Below, piece after piece: positions 26,432-35,632 of a stretch of DNA of 64,000 nt (position 1 is the first letter of the stretch; the number at the start of each line of letters is the position of its first letter). The DNA is from Actinobacillus genomosp. 1. GTDB taxonomy: Bacteria; Pseudomonadota; Gammaproteobacteria; Enterobacterales; Pasteurellaceae. The stretch spans positions 2,287,001 to 2,351,000 of the forward strand of contig NZ_CP103834.1 of assembly GCF_029774175.1 (NCBI RefSeq). Reading direction: 5' to 3'. Position numbers and translations under genes: made by a program. The notes beneath the pieces are model-generated. The model ran no database searches. It was not told the origin of the DNA and saw nothing but the letters and a program-made list of their open reading frames with translations.

Positions 26432-26689
26432 ATGGCAACTAAAAAAGCTGGTGGTTCAACTCGTAACGGTCGTGATTCTGAAGCTAAACGCCTTGGTGTT
26501 AAACGTTTTGGTGGCGAATCTGTATTAGCAGGTAGCATCATCGTTCGTCAGCGCGGTACTAAATTCCACGCTGGTAGCAACGTTGGTATGGGTAAAGACC
26601 ACACTTTATTCGCAACTGCTGACGGTAAAGTTAAATTTGAAGTGAAAGGCGAGAAAAATCGCAAATACGTAAGCATCGTTGCCGAGTAA
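26432..26689 (+). CDS. rpmA: 50S ribosomal protein L27
   Basis: 85 residues starting [22 protein letters not shown], the flexible N-terminus that reaches the peptidyl-transferase centre. There is no Firmicutes-type cleaved extension. It has the signature [30 protein letters not shown] precedes the ATG. Followed by a strong terminator. Confidence 0.98.
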
Positions 26690-26713
26690 TTCATTTCAAT
26701 ATAAATTTGAAAT

Positions 26714-26739
26714 AAAACCCCACGAATGTGGGGTTTTTT
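26714..26739 (+). terminator. Terminator of rplU-rpmA
   Basis: CCCCAC-gaat-GTGGGG with flanking AAAA and TTTTTT. Confidence 0.92.
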
Positions 26740-26769
26740 CTTATCTTTTTTCCAACCTTATAAAAATCC

Positions 26770-27711
26770 ATGAAACAACAACCCTTACTTGGCTTCTTAT
26801 TTTCTTTGATAGCCATTCTTATGTGGGGAATGCTACCGCTTGCGATTAAACAAGTTCTAAAATCGCTGGATTCTCAAACGATTGTTTGGTTTAGATTTTT
26901 AGTTGCAACGCTAGGTGTTTTCGCTATTCTCGCTTTTGCAAAAAAATTACCGAATTTAACCGCTTTCTTTCGCCAATATCGCTGGTTATGGTTGGTTGGC
27001 GTTATCGGATTATCTTGCAACTTCTTCCTGTTTAATCTTGCCTTAAATTATATTCCGGCTGCAACCAGCCAAGTTATTAGCCCGCTTTCTTCATTCGTGA
27101 TGATTGCACTTGGTGTAGTACTGTTTAAAGAAACGATTGGTATTCATCAAAAGATTGGCTTTGTGTTAGTAGTAATTGGTTTAGTCATGTTTTTTAATAA
27201 CCGTTTTGTTGATTTAATGGCGATGAACAGCTATGCGTACGGCGTATTACTCGGTATTTGTGCCAGTTTGATCTGGATTGGTTATAGCTTGTCGCAAAAA
27301 ATCATGTTGGCCAATTTTAGCTCACAACAAATTCTATTGATGATTTATTTCGGTTGTACCTTAGTCTTCACCCCTTTTGCTCATATGGGGGAATTAGCTA
27401 ACTTAGATCTAGCCGCTTGGGGTTGGTTAGGCTTTTGTGGCATTAATACTGTGATTGCTTACGGTTGTTATGCAGAAGCTTTAAATCGCTGGGAAGTGTC
27501 TAAAGTGAGTTTAATGATGACCCAAATTCCGATCCTTACCATTATGCTTACCGCATTAAGCCATGCGATTTCACCCGAATTGTTTGAGGCGCCGGATCTT
27601 AACGGGTTAAGTTATGTTGGCGCGATTACGGTAGTTTCCGGTGCGATGCTTTCCGCTGTCGGACATAAATTATTTTATCGTAATCAATTACGTAAAAAGA
27701 TAAATGGATAA
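26770..27711 (+). CDS. EamA/DMT superfamily permease, first of a tandem pair
   Basis: 313 residues with ten predicted membrane helices in two EamA repeats. It begins LLGFLFSLIAILMWGMLPLAIKQVLKSLDSQTIVWFRF. Such permeases export amino acids, metabolites or toxic compounds; no substrate can be deduced. Its stop codon abuts the start of a homologous gene, so the two form an operon that arose by duplication. Confidence 0.9.
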   Translation: MKQQPLLGFLFSLIAILMWGMLPLAIKQVLKSLDSQTIVWFRFLVATLGVFAILAFAKKLPNLTAFFRQYRWLWLVGVIGLSCNFFLFNLALNYIPAATSQVISPLSSFVMIALGVVLFKETIGIHQKIGFVLVVIGLVMFFNNRFVDLMAMNSYAYGVLLGICASLIWIGYSLSQKIMLANFSSQQILLMIYFGCTLVFTPFAHMGELANLDLAAWGWLGFCGINTVIAYGCYAEALNRWEVSKVSLMMTQIPILTIMLTALSHAISPELFEAPDLNGLSYVGAITVVSGAMLSAVGHKLFYRNQLRKKING

Positions 27712-28632
27712 ATGATGACACGCAGACCTTTACTCGGATTTTCGCTTGCATTGTTGGCAACGGCAACATGGGGATCGTTACCAATGATGGCACAGCAAGT
27801 ATTAAAATATGTTGATGCACAAACATTAGTATGGAGTCGCTTTGTAGTGGCTGCAATTGTGCTGATATTCGTCTTATTTCTTACTGGTCGTTTACCTAAA
27901 TTAGCGAAACTGAGTTTAAAAGATTGGGGATGGGTATGTTTGGGCGTTATCGGTTTATCCACTAATTTTGTGTTATTTGCGGATGCACTTAATTATATTT
28001 CGCCGACTACCGACCAAGTTTTATGGCAACTAGCACCTTTTACAATGATTTTATGTGGAATTTTGTTTTTTAAAGAGCAGTTAAAATTTTTCCAAAAAGT
28101 CGGTTTTGTACTGTTAGTTATCGGCTTGATTGCATTCTTTAATGATCATTTTGATGAAATCTTACAATTTGATAGCTATGCTTTAGGGATTTTGCTCGGC
28201 TCGGGTGCAAGTACAATTTGGGTTGTATATGGTATCGCACAGAAATTATTACTCAGAAAGCTAAGCTCACAACAAGTCTTAATGATTATTTATATCGGTT
28301 GTGGTTTCCTACTTGCACCACTTTCAACACCGAATCAATTAGCACAACTAAGCGGTTTTCCGTTAATTTGTTTTATTTATTGTTGTTGTAATACGTTAAT
28401 TGGTTATGGAGCTTATGGTGAGGCATTAAATCATTGGGATACTTCTAAAGTGAGTGTCGTGACTACGATGATCCCGGTTTTTACCATGATTTTTGCTTTT
28501 ATCGGGCATTATTTCTTCCCAAATACATTTGATAATCCGGATATGAATCTGATTAGTTATATCGGTGCGTTTGTTGTGGTTATCGGTGCGATGTTAGCTG
28601 CGGTTGGGGATAAATTATTGGTAAAAAAGTAG
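27712..28632 (+). CDS. EamA/DMT superfamily permease, second of a tandem pair
   Basis: 306 residues, ten membrane helices. It aligns along its whole length with the preceding gene: LLGFSLALLATATWGSLPMMAQQVLKYVDAQTLVWSRF, VIGLSTNFVLFADALNYI, SSQQVLMIIYIGCG, EALNHWDTSKVSVVTTMIP. The start follows the previous stop with no gap (TAA then ATGATG). The pair could act separately or together; substrate unknown. Confidence 0.9.
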   Translation: MMTRRPLLGFSLALLATATWGSLPMMAQQVLKYVDAQTLVWSRFVVAAIVLIFVLFLTGRLPKLAKLSLKDWGWVCLGVIGLSTNFVLFADALNYISPTTDQVLWQLAPFTMILCGILFFKEQLKFFQKVGFVLLVIGLIAFFNDHFDEILQFDSYALGILLGSGASTIWVVYGIAQKLLLRKLSSQQVLMIIYIGCGFLLAPLSTPNQLAQLSGFPLICFIYCCCNTLIGYGAYGEALNHWDTSKVSVVTTMIPVFTMIFAFIGHYFFPNTFDNPDMNLISYIGAFVVVIGAMLAAVGDKLLVKK

Positions 28633-28655
28633 AAAAATAAACCGCTTGTAGATAT

Positions 28656-28692
28656 AAAAAACGGATATTCAGTAAGATGGATATCCGTTTTT
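28656..28692. terminator. Bidirectional terminator between the EamA pair and the autotransporter
   Basis: AAAAACGGATAT and ATATCCGTTTTT form a 12-bp stem. A single uptake signal (ACCGCTTGT) lies just upstream at 28641. Confidence 0.85.
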
Positions 28693-28716
28693 GTTTTGAG
28701 TTAGACAGGGATGAGA

Positions 28717-31700
28717 TTAGAAATCGTAGCTTAAATGTAATCTTGCTAGATTTTGTTTCGCCATTTGTGAGCCGTTAGTAATTCCTGCCGATGCTTTAAG
28801 TGTAAAGTTTTTATAACTAAACTCTAAGCCGGCAAGGTAATGATATTGGTTACTTGCATTAAAATTAAAGTTATAACCGTTTACTTTTACATCTCCATTA
28901 CCTTCATTCCACCAATGTTCCGCAGAAACGAAAGGTTTCAAGCTGTAGTGTTCTGACAAGTTAAAGCGATAGCCTGCATCTACTCCTGCAAGATAGCTAA
29001 CAAATCCTACCGCTTTTTCTTGTACATGGCTACTTTCAAGTTGATAATTCGCTGATCCTAATCGGCTATAACGAATACCTACTTTTGGTGTAATTTCCAC
29101 TTGTTTCCATTCAAACTCTTTACCGAAAGTTAAGCCTGTATGCCATACGTTACGACGGAAACTGACTTCTTCCTCAGCTGCTTTAACTTCATTTTTAATA
29201 CGACCGAAGCCAACATCAATTACAGCAAAGTTTCCTGTCTGAGTTTGATATTTGATAAATACGGAACTCATTAAGAATTTATTTTTGCTTGTAACTTGAT
29301 CTGCTAAATCATTATCATTGCGAATATCATTTAGTATCAAACCTACTTGTGTACGTTCATTAATCAAGCTGCTAATCCCTAATTGAGTACGTAAGCTATC
29401 ACTCTCATAGCCTTTATGGAAGTTTGCATAATGCTTGCTATTTGCTACCGTATTTTTTGACCAAACGCGATAGTTATTACCGTTTTCAGGGAATTTTTCG
29501 ATTATTGCTTGGGTAATATCGGCTCCGACTGTTATTACAGAATGGGCTTGAGCTGAAAGATTTGATGTTGCAATATTTGCAATACGTTTAGCTTCTAAGC
29601 GATTTAATAACTCTTGAGCTTTATATAAAGGATCTTCCTCAGCTTTATTAACTATTGATTGTTCGGCTTCTTGGTGTTTGCGCTCTTCTTCCGCTTTAGA
29701 GGCTTCGGCTTCTTGGTGTTTACGTTCTTCTTCCGCTTTAGCGGCTTGTTCAGCTTCTTGACGTTTACGCTCTTCTTCCGCTTTAGCGGTTTGCTCAGCT
29801 TCTTGACTTTTACGCTCTTCTTCCGCTTTAGCGGCTTGTTCAGCTTCTTGACGTTTACGCTCTTCTTCCGCTTTAGCGGTTTGCTCAGCTTCTTGACTTT
29901 TACGCTCTTCTTCCGCTTTAGAGGCTTCGGCTTCTTGGTGTTTACGTTCTTCTTCCGCTTTAGCGGCTTGTTCAGCTTCTTGACGTTTACGCTCTTCTTC
30001 CGCTTTAGCGGTTTGCTCAGCTTCTTGACGTTTACGCTCTTCTTCCGCTTTAGCGGCTTGTTCAGCTTCTTGACGTTTACGCTCTTCTTCCGCTTTAGCT
30101 GCCGCTTGTTCGGCTTCTTGACGTTTACGTTCTTCTTCCGCTTTAGCTGCCGCTTGTTCGGCTTCTTGACGTTTACGTTCTTCTTCCGCTTTAGCAACTT
30201 GTTCAGCTTCTTGACGTTTACGCTCTTCCTCCGCTTTAGCCGCCGCTTGTTCGGCTTCTTGACGTTTACGTTCTTCTTCCGCTTTAGCTGCCGCTTGTTC
30301 GGCTTCTTGACGTTTACGTTCTTCTTCCGCTTTAGCTGCCGCTTGTTCGGCTTCTTGACGTTTACGTTCTTCCTCCGCTTTAGCAGCTTGTTCAGCTTCT
30401 TGACGTTTACGTTCTTCTTCCGCTTTAGCCGCCGCTTGTTCGGCTTCTTGACGTTTACGTTCTTCTTCCGCTTTAGCTGCCGCTTGTTCGGCTTCTTGAC
30501 GTTTACGTTCTTCTTCCGCTTTAGCTGCCGCTTGTTCGGCTTCTTGACGTTTACGTTCTTCCTCCGCTTTAGCAGCTTGTTCAGCTTCTTGACGTTTACG
30601 TTCTTCTTCCGCTTTAGCCGCCGCTTGTTCGGCTTCTTGACGTTTACGTTCTTCTTCCGCTTTAGCCGCCGCTTGTTCAGCTTCTTGACGTCTACGTTCT
30701 TCTTCCGCTTTAGCTGCCGCTTGTTCAGCTTCTTGACGTTTACGCTCTTCTTCCGCTTTAGTATTATCAATAGTAATTGATGTTAGTGATACTGGCGATT
30801 CTTTATTTGTGAAAGGATCTTTTACTTTTGCTTCAACTTCTATAGTTTCAGTTGAAGTTATAATTTCATCAATATTAATAAAACCATTATCAATATCATC
30901 CCACGTTAAAGCTTTTGTGATTTTGTGAACTTCTTTACCATTAATTTTAATAATAAGTTCAATCTCATCTTCTTCTATTAATTCATCTTGAGTGAAATTA
31001 TCGAATGAGATCTTAGCAATAAGTTTTCCATTTTGGTATTCATCATTCGTTAATTTACCATCTTGATTTAAATCGTTAATGAAAGAAACAGATGGTTTAG
31101 ATACGAGCCGTACAGGAGCAATATATTGGAATGATTGATCTTTAAATGTTAGTTTTATCCCTACCCCTTGGGTACTTACTGTAATATTTTCATATTGTTT
31201 ATTACCAACAGTAACATACTCTATATTTTCCTCGAGTGGGTTATTGGGTTTAACAGCTACTGTAATATCTAGATTTCCAGTAATACCATTTTGTAATGAT
31301 ACTTGATTGTCACTAGAAAAACTTAATGCATTATTACCCAAGGCAGCAATATTATTAATTGTAATTTTATCTTTAGCTTGGGTAGAATTAATTTTTGCTC
31401 CATTTTTTAGTATTAAATTTTCTATATTATTGATATTTCCTGTCGAGATATTAGCTCCTTGCGCAATAGTAACATTGTGGATATTTGTAATATTTGCTTC
31501 ATTTGCTTTTGTTAAGGTTAAATGGCTATTAGTTGATGTTCCTCCTTGAAATGTATTAACGTGGTTACTTTGGCTATTTACTGTAATAACTCCTGTTACC
31601 TTATTATTTTCTTTACCAAATGTGACGGTATTTACATGAGAATCTTCATTAATATTAATTGTGGAAGGGGTACTTTTTTCTGTATTGTTAGTATTACCAC

Positions 31701-32241
31701 CAATAATTTCTTTTAACGTCGTAAACCCAGTTAAATTTAGAATAGCGTTATTTGCATCACCGGAAGTATCTGTACCATTACCCATTACAACAGTTGCTAG
31801 ACGAGTATTATCCCTACCAATAACTGTTTTAACATCATGGAGTGTTAAGCTATTTCCATTAAGATAAATATATTGTGTACCGTGTTGTGTAAGGTAACTA
31901 GCATCAGCTAATAAACTCAAATTCATATTTTTGAGTGTTGTTGTGTTTTTGATAGATAGACCAGCACCACGAATAGTTAGATCATGACCATTACCATCAA
32001 TAGTTACATTACCTATTTCCCATGGAGCTTCTTTTCCATTTAGAATCCTCGGTTTTAGAGTGATGTTGCCATTAAGAGTGATTTCTTGTCCTGTAATAGA
32101 GTTAGCTAATGCATTTTCTAATTCAGTTTCTGTTGATACAGTTGTTATAGATTGAGCCACAGCTACAGTTGAAGTGACTGTAGAAATTGTAGGTATTCCA
32201 AATAAAATAGCCAATGCAAGGCTATTCTTAGTAAATTTCAT
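28717..32241 (-). CDS. Type Va autotransporter adhesin with charged tandem repeats
   Basis: 1174 residues. Residues 1-29 are a Sec signal (LALAILFGIPTISTVTSTVAVAQS). A beta-helix-like passenger rich in N, T and I covers about 30-375. One Ig-like domain with an EF-hand-type loop (DLNQDGKLTNDE, near 390) lies at about 380-490, like the repeat domains of large Bap/RTX adhesins. Then come 24 units of AEEERKRQEAEQAAAK type (about 494-860), predicted as a long charged helix or coiled coil. A C-terminal beta-barrel of about 280 residues ends LHLSYDF. No protease triad was seen, so an adhesin or stalk role is inferred. Its promoter is separate from the Slam gene, which ends at a terminator. Confidence 0.88.
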   Translation of the reverse strand: MKFTKNSLALAILFGIPTISTVTSTVAVAQSITTVSTETELENALANSITGQEITLNGNITLKPRILNGKEAPWEIGNVTIDGNGHDLTIRGAGLSIKNTTTLKNMNLSLLADASYLTQHGTQYIYLNGNSLTLHDVKTVIGRDNTRLATVVMGNGTDTSGDANNAILNLTGFTTLKEIIGGNTNNTEKSTPSTININEDSHVNTVTFGKENNKVTGVITVNSQSNHVNTFQGGTSTNSHLTLTKANEANITNIHNVTIAQGANISTGNINNIENLILKNGAKINSTQAKDKITINNIAALGNNALSFSSDNQVSLQNGITGNLDITVAVKPNNPLEENIEYVTVGNKQYENITVSTQGVGIKLTFKDQSFQYIAPVRLVSKPSVSFINDLNQDGKLTNDEYQNGKLIAKISFDNFTQDELIEEDEIELIIKINGKEVHKITKALTWDDIDNGFINIDEIITSTETIEVEAKVKDPFTNKESPVSLTSITIDNTKAEEERKRQEAEQAAAKAEEERRRQEAEQAAAKAEEERKRQEAEQAAAKAEEERKRQEAEQAAKAEEERKRQEAEQAAAKAEEERKRQEAEQAAAKAEEERKRQEAEQAAAKAEEERKRQEAEQAAKAEEERKRQEAEQAAAKAEEERKRQEAEQAAAKAEEERKRQEAEQAAAKAEEERKRQEAEQVAKAEEERKRQEAEQAAAKAEEERKRQEAEQAAAKAEEERKRQEAEQAAKAEEERKRQEAEQTAKAEEERKRQEAEQAAKAEEERKHQEAEASKAEEERKSQEAEQTAKAEEERKRQEAEQAAKAEEERKSQEAEQTAKAEEERKRQEAEQAAKAEEERKHQEAEASKAEEERKHQEAEQSIVNKAEEDPLYKAQELLNRLEAKRIANIATSNLSAQAHSVITVGADITQAIIEKFPENGNNYRVWSKNTVANSKHYANFHKGYESDSLRTQLGISSLINERTQVGLILNDIRNDNDLADQVTSKNKFLMSSVFIKYQTQTGNFAVIDVGFGRIKNEVKAAEEEVSFRRNVWHTGLTFGKEFEWKQVEITPKVGIRYSRLGSANYQLESSHVQEKAVGFVSYLAGVDAGYRFNLSEHYSLKPFVSAEHWWNEGNGDVKVNGYNFNFNASNQYHYLAGLEFSYKNFTLKASAGITNGSQMAKQNLARLHLSYDF
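29660..30757. repeat. In-frame tandem repeat array, 42/45/48-bp units, in the autotransporter
   Basis: 24 consecutive units: eleven of 16 residues, ten of 15, two of 14 and a final partial unit. Units 1-12 follow a higher-order 16-16-16-15 pattern repeated three times (189 bp); the C-terminal part uses a 15-15-14 pattern with H and S variants (KHQEAEASK, KSQEAEQTAK). All units are multiples of three, so copy-number change keeps the frame. The other strand and another frame stay open through the array as a consequence of the repeat. Confidence 0.95.
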
Positions 32242-32394
32242 ATAAATTTTTCCTTAGGTATTTATCTTAGACAAAATACTTATATTCTATAATATATAAT
32301 TTTTACCTTGAATTTTTATTCTTTTTATTTACCCATATTTACTTTTTGAAGGTGTTGTTTTATTGTAAGAATGTAAGGAGCTTGTAAAAAATAA

Positions 32395-32419
32395 ACCGCT
32401 TGTATCCCCTACAAGCGGT
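32395..32419 (-). terminator. Terminator of the Slam-type gene (inverted uptake signal pair)
   Basis: ACCGCTTGTA-tcccc-TACAAGCGGT; on the minus strand it is followed by a T-rich tract. It separates this gene from the autotransporter downstream. Confidence 0.85.
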
Positions 32420-32447
32420 CTGTTTTTAAGCGTAATTTGTAAAAAGG

Positions 32448-33911
32448 TTAGAAGCGTTTACTAAATTCAATAAAGACTCGATGTTTATCATAGCTGTAAA
32501 ATACATGGCTACTTTTTACTTTATTGAAGCTATAGGTTAAGCGAGGCGTGATTCCCCAATAGTGAACGGCTCTATGCCAAATACTGGTGTTGATACCATA
32601 TTCTTTATTGCGCTGTGTAACGCCGAAAATAGGGATTGGGGCTTTATAGTTCTTTTGCGCATAGCTAAGCGATATGCGGGTGGAAAGTCCGAATCCCCAT
32701 TCTTGTCCCCAGCCTAAACTGATACCTCGACGTACATAGCTATCGTCTTTATCGCGTGTCGCAGTACGATTGTAATTTACATTACCGAACCAATATTGTT
32801 TGGCATTGGCAAGATAAGTTAAACCGGTTGAAACAAAGTGATAATTACCGTTTAAATGTTTACGATCCATGTAGCGGACTTCGGCATATTCGTAGTTGGT
32901 ATTCCATTGCCATTGGGGGGAAAGCCAATAGCTGGTTTCAAGGGTTGCGCCGCCGGCTTTGGAAAAGCGTTTAACCGATTCATTATTTTTCGAACCGCCG
33001 GCATATAAGGTTTGTTCCATAAACGGTAAAAGAGTAACGTCATAACGGGCGTTTTGATAGCCTAAACCTAAACTGCCTCGCCCGCTAACTTCGTTATATT
33101 TTTTATTGTTCCAATAATATTTACCATTTGCATCCAAACGTAATTCATTATAGAAACCGTTACCCCAAGACCATTTCTTGCCGATATTAAAATTAAAGCC
33201 GAACCCCTGTGCCGATTCAGACTTAGGTGCCGTCCAGTTACCGTAGGTAGTCCCTTCTTTCGGCGCATTATTGATATTCGGATCATTAAGATAAGTCATT
33301 CCGCCGGAAAACGTCCATCTATCTCGCTGAGCGATAGCAGCAATATATTTATCGACAAGTAATTTAATTTCATCGGGAACATTATCGGAACGGACTTTTT
33401 CAAATTGGTCTTCCGCCGCTTCCAATTCGTTATTTTCAAAAAGCGAAACGGCGAGTTGTAAACGTGCAGCGGTTGCTTCCGAGTACATCGCAAGTATTTC
33501 ACGATAATGATGAATAGCGTCACTATAATTGCCGTAATGACGGGCGATGATCGCTTTTGACCATTTGATAAAACCGGGATCTTGATATTGTATCGGTATT
33601 TGTCGGTAAAGCGGGAATAGAAAGGCGACGGTTTCGGCATTGCCCTGCAATAACGCAAGGTTAAGTGCGTTTGACAGTAAATCCGGTCGTTGAATCAATT
33701 CCTCTTTTGTCATTGAGATTTGTTTACTCGTTTTGGTCGGCTTAGCAACTTGAGATTGATGAATCGGTTTCTCAATAGCACGTGGTGTCGTCACTTCGGC
33801 TTGTACACGTTGGTCGTCCAAGCGGTCGGAAATTTTCTGAGGAAGATCTTCAGCAATGACCGGTAATGTAACTAAGCCTGTGAATGTAGTGATAAATAAT
33901 TTAAATTTCAT
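32448..33911 (-). CDS. Slam-type outer-membrane protein (surface lipoprotein assembly modifier, DUF560)
   Basis: 487 residues. Signal peptide 1-20 (MKFKLFITTFTGLVTLPVIA), a linker, a TPR region at about 70-195 (ARHYGNYSDAIHHYREILAMYSEATAARLQLAVSLFENNELEAAEDQFEKV as the best part), then a beta-barrel at about 198-487 ending FIEFSKRF with alternating aromatic strands. This TPR-plus-barrel layout is that of Slam proteins, which move lipoproteins such as TbpB or haem-binding proteins to the cell surface. A strong Fur box lies 50 bp upstream. No typical Slam substrate gene is adjacent; the next gene in the same direction is an autotransporter with its own barrel. Confidence 0.88.
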   Translation of the reverse strand: MKFKLFITTFTGLVTLPVIAEDLPQKISDRLDDQRVQAEVTTPRAIEKPIHQSQVAKPTKTSKQISMTKEELIQRPDLLSNALNLALLQGNAETVAFLFPLYRQIPIQYQDPGFIKWSKAIIARHYGNYSDAIHHYREILAMYSEATAARLQLAVSLFENNELEAAEDQFEKVRSDNVPDEIKLLVDKYIAAIAQRDRWTFSGGMTYLNDPNINNAPKEGTTYGNWTAPKSESAQGFGFNFNIGKKWSWGNGFYNELRLDANGKYYWNNKKYNEVSGRGSLGLGYQNARYDVTLLPFMEQTLYAGGSKNNESVKRFSKAGGATLETSYWLSPQWQWNTNYEYAEVRYMDRKHLNGNYHFVSTGLTYLANAKQYWFGNVNYNRTATRDKDDSYVRRGISLGWGQEWGFGLSTRISLSYAQKNYKAPIPIFGVTQRNKEYGINTSIWHRAVHYWGITPRLTYSFNKVKSSHVFYSYDKHRVFIEFSKRF

Positions 33912-33961
33912 TTTTGTATCTTAATAGTAAATTATGTAAATAAAAATGAAAGCATTATATA

Positions 33962-33976
33962 TGAGAATGATTCTTA
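33962..33976 (-). promoter_or_regulatory. Fur box upstream of the Slam-type gene
   Basis: TGAGAATGATTCTTA fits the 7-1-7 Fur pattern TGATAAT-n-ATTATCA at about 11 of 14 positions. It lies 51-65 bp before the start codon, suggesting iron repression. Confidence 0.7.
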
Positions 33977-34026
33977 TAAAAACAAAAATATGAAAAAAAG
34001 CTATCTTAAAGATAGCCGAATAAAAA

Positions 34027-34836
34027 TTAAATGATTTCAAGTTGTTCGAGAGCATGCAGAATACCGTCTTGTTCGATATTTTTTGTTACATAATGCGCAC
34101 GTGCTTTTAGTGCTTCTTCCGCATTGCCCATTGCTACACTAAAGCCTACGGTATAAAACATTTCTAAATCATTGAAACCGTCACCGAATGCCATCGTATT
34201 TTCAATACTTAAGCCGAAGTATTTGATCACGTCTTCTATACCGCGCGCTTTCGAATTTTCTTTTCTAAGAATATCAACGCCCATAGGATGCCAGCGGCAT
34301 ACTTTTAAGTCATCCGCAAAAATACCGCTTTCTGCAATTTCTTGATCCCGTGATTCGGGATAGAAAGCCAATAGTTGCACGGTGGTATCGGTTAAATAAT
34401 ATTTGGGATCAACAATATAATCGGCCTTAATCGGGCTAAGTGCTTCATTTACGATAGCATTATCTTCTGAAACGGCAATTTGATCTTTACTGACAAAAGC
34501 ATAAACAATGCCGAGAGCGGTGAGTTTTTCAATACATCTTTCAAGTTGTAAAGCGGTTAAGGCATATTGGCTGATAAGCTGATCTTTATAAAAATTATAT
34601 TGACCGTTAATAGTGACGAATAATTCAAAATAGCGATTGTCAATTAACGGTTTTAATGCTTTCGGTAAACTACCGAAATTTCGTCCGGTGGCAATTGCAG
34701 TAATAATGCCTTTTTCTTTTAAACGTGGTAATACTTCCTTGGTAATTGATTCGGGAATATGAGCTTTCGCTTTGATATAAAGGGTTTCATCAATATCAAA
34801 AAATACTATCTTGATGGGTTGTTTGGGTTTATTCAT
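34027..34836 (-). CDS. Cof-type HAD hydrolase (sugar-phosphate/FMN phosphatase-like)
   Basis: 269 residues. HAD motif I is FFDIDETLYIKAKAHIPES (nucleophile Asp), motif II TAIATGRNF, the lysine is in LRKENSKARGIEDVI and motif IV GDGFNDLEMF, with a type IIB cap between. It is a member of the Cof/YbiV/YidA group, soluble phosphatases with broad substrate ranges. Not in an obvious operon; divergent from comF. Confidence 0.92.
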   Translation of the reverse strand: MNKPKQPIKIVFFDIDETLYIKAKAHIPESITKEVLPRLKEKGIITAIATGRNFGSLPKALKPLIDNRYFELFVTINGQYNFYKDQLISQYALTALQLERCIEKLTALGIVYAFVSKDQIAVSEDNAIVNEALSPIKADYIVDPKYYLTDTTVQLLAFYPESRDQEIAESGIFADDLKVCRWHPMGVDILRKENSKARGIEDVIKYFGLSIENTMAFGDGFNDLEMFYTVGFSVAMGNAEEALKARAHYVTKNIEQDGILHALEQLEII

Positions 34837-34870
34837 TTCTTATCTCCTTATTTTCAACAGAATTGTACTT

Positions 34871-34892
34871 TTTTCCGATCCGTATCGCAAAA
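34871..34892 (+). promoter_or_regulatory. CRP-S (Sxy-dependent competence) site upstream of comF
   Basis: Half sites TTTTCCGATC and TATCGCAAAA frame CG, matching the CRP-S pattern. It is 62-84 bp before the comF start codon and shares its CGATCCGTATCG core with the radC site at 16-37. Confidence 0.8.
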
Positions 34893-34954
34893 ATTCTCCG
34901 ATTTTTCTTCAATAAATTTGATAAAACATAAAGCGTTTTATTAAGGAGAAAAAA

Positions 34955-35632
34955 ATGAATAATTGGGATTTTCGTTGTATCGAATGTCATCAAAGATTAC
35001 GGATTGCACGGCATGGTATTTGTAGTCGTTGTTTTAATCGGTTGGAAATAACACCTTATTGCGGTTGTTGCGGGGCGTTATTAGTCGATAATCATCACCA
35101 TTGCGGCGAATGTTTAAAAAATGAACCTAAATGGCATCGTATGGTATTGGCTTCACGTTATAGTATGCCGATGACGAAGTGGATTCATCAGTTTAAATTT
35201 CAAGGACAATATTGGTTAGATCGTCCGCTTGCTCGTTTACTGTTATTGGCAATTAAAAATGCGCAACGTGAACACGGATTAATATTACCCGAAGTGATTT
35301 TACCGGTTCCGCTTTATTGGCTGAGATATTGGAAACGAGGTTTTAATCAAGCGGAATTATTAGCGATTTATTTAGCGAAATGGTTAAATATTCCTATCGA
35401 TACTCAAAGTTTAAAACGGGTACATAATACTTGCTCGCAACGAGAATTAAGGGCTGTTCAGCGTCGTCATAATTTAAAAGATGCTTTTCGTTATCAGCCT
35501 ATATTTCCTTATCAACGCATTGCAATTATTGATGATGTGGTGACGACAGGCTCAACATTAAATGCTATTTGTAGCGAATTATTAAAACAAGGAGCCAAAG
35601 AAATTCAAGTTTGGACGTTAGCAAGAGCTTAA
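34955..35632 (+). CDS. comF: Competence protein ComF (phosphoribosyltransferase-like)
   Basis: 225 residues. The N-terminus has cysteine pairs that probably bind zinc (CIECHQRL, GICSRCFNR, YCGCCGALL, HHCGECL). The C-terminus is a type I phosphoribosyltransferase domain with IAIIDDVVTTGSTLNAI. ComF (Com101A) is needed for DNA transformation in Haemophilus, probably in moving DNA into the cytoplasm. The CRP-S site upstream supports competence control. RBS AAGGAG precedes the ATG. Confidence 0.95.
   Translation: MNNWDFRCIECHQRLRIARHGICSRCFNRLEITPYCGCCGALLVDNHHHCGECLKNEPKWHRMVLASRYSMPMTKWIHQFKFQGQYWLDRPLARLLLLAIKNAQREHGLILPEVILPVPLYWLRYWKRGFNQAELLAIYLAKWLNIPIDTQSLKRVHNTCSQRELRAVQRRHNLKDAFRYQPIFPYQRIAIIDDVVTTGSTLNAICSELLKQGAKEIQVWTLARA

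Noticed and set aside
29660..30757. CRISPR-like array
   Set aside because: The units are contiguous, in frame and without unique spacers; it is a protein-coding tandem repeat.
29652..30780. Long open frames on both strands (372 and 373 codons) across the repeat array
   Set aside because: They follow the repeat period exactly and encode low-complexity K/R-N-V or F/L/R repeats. They are by-products of the tandem repeat in the autotransporter gene.
28717..33911. Two-partner secretion system formed by the autotransporter and the Slam-type gene
   Set aside because: The large protein has its own autotransporter barrel, the barrel protein lacks POTRA-type features and has TPRs, and a terminator separates the two.
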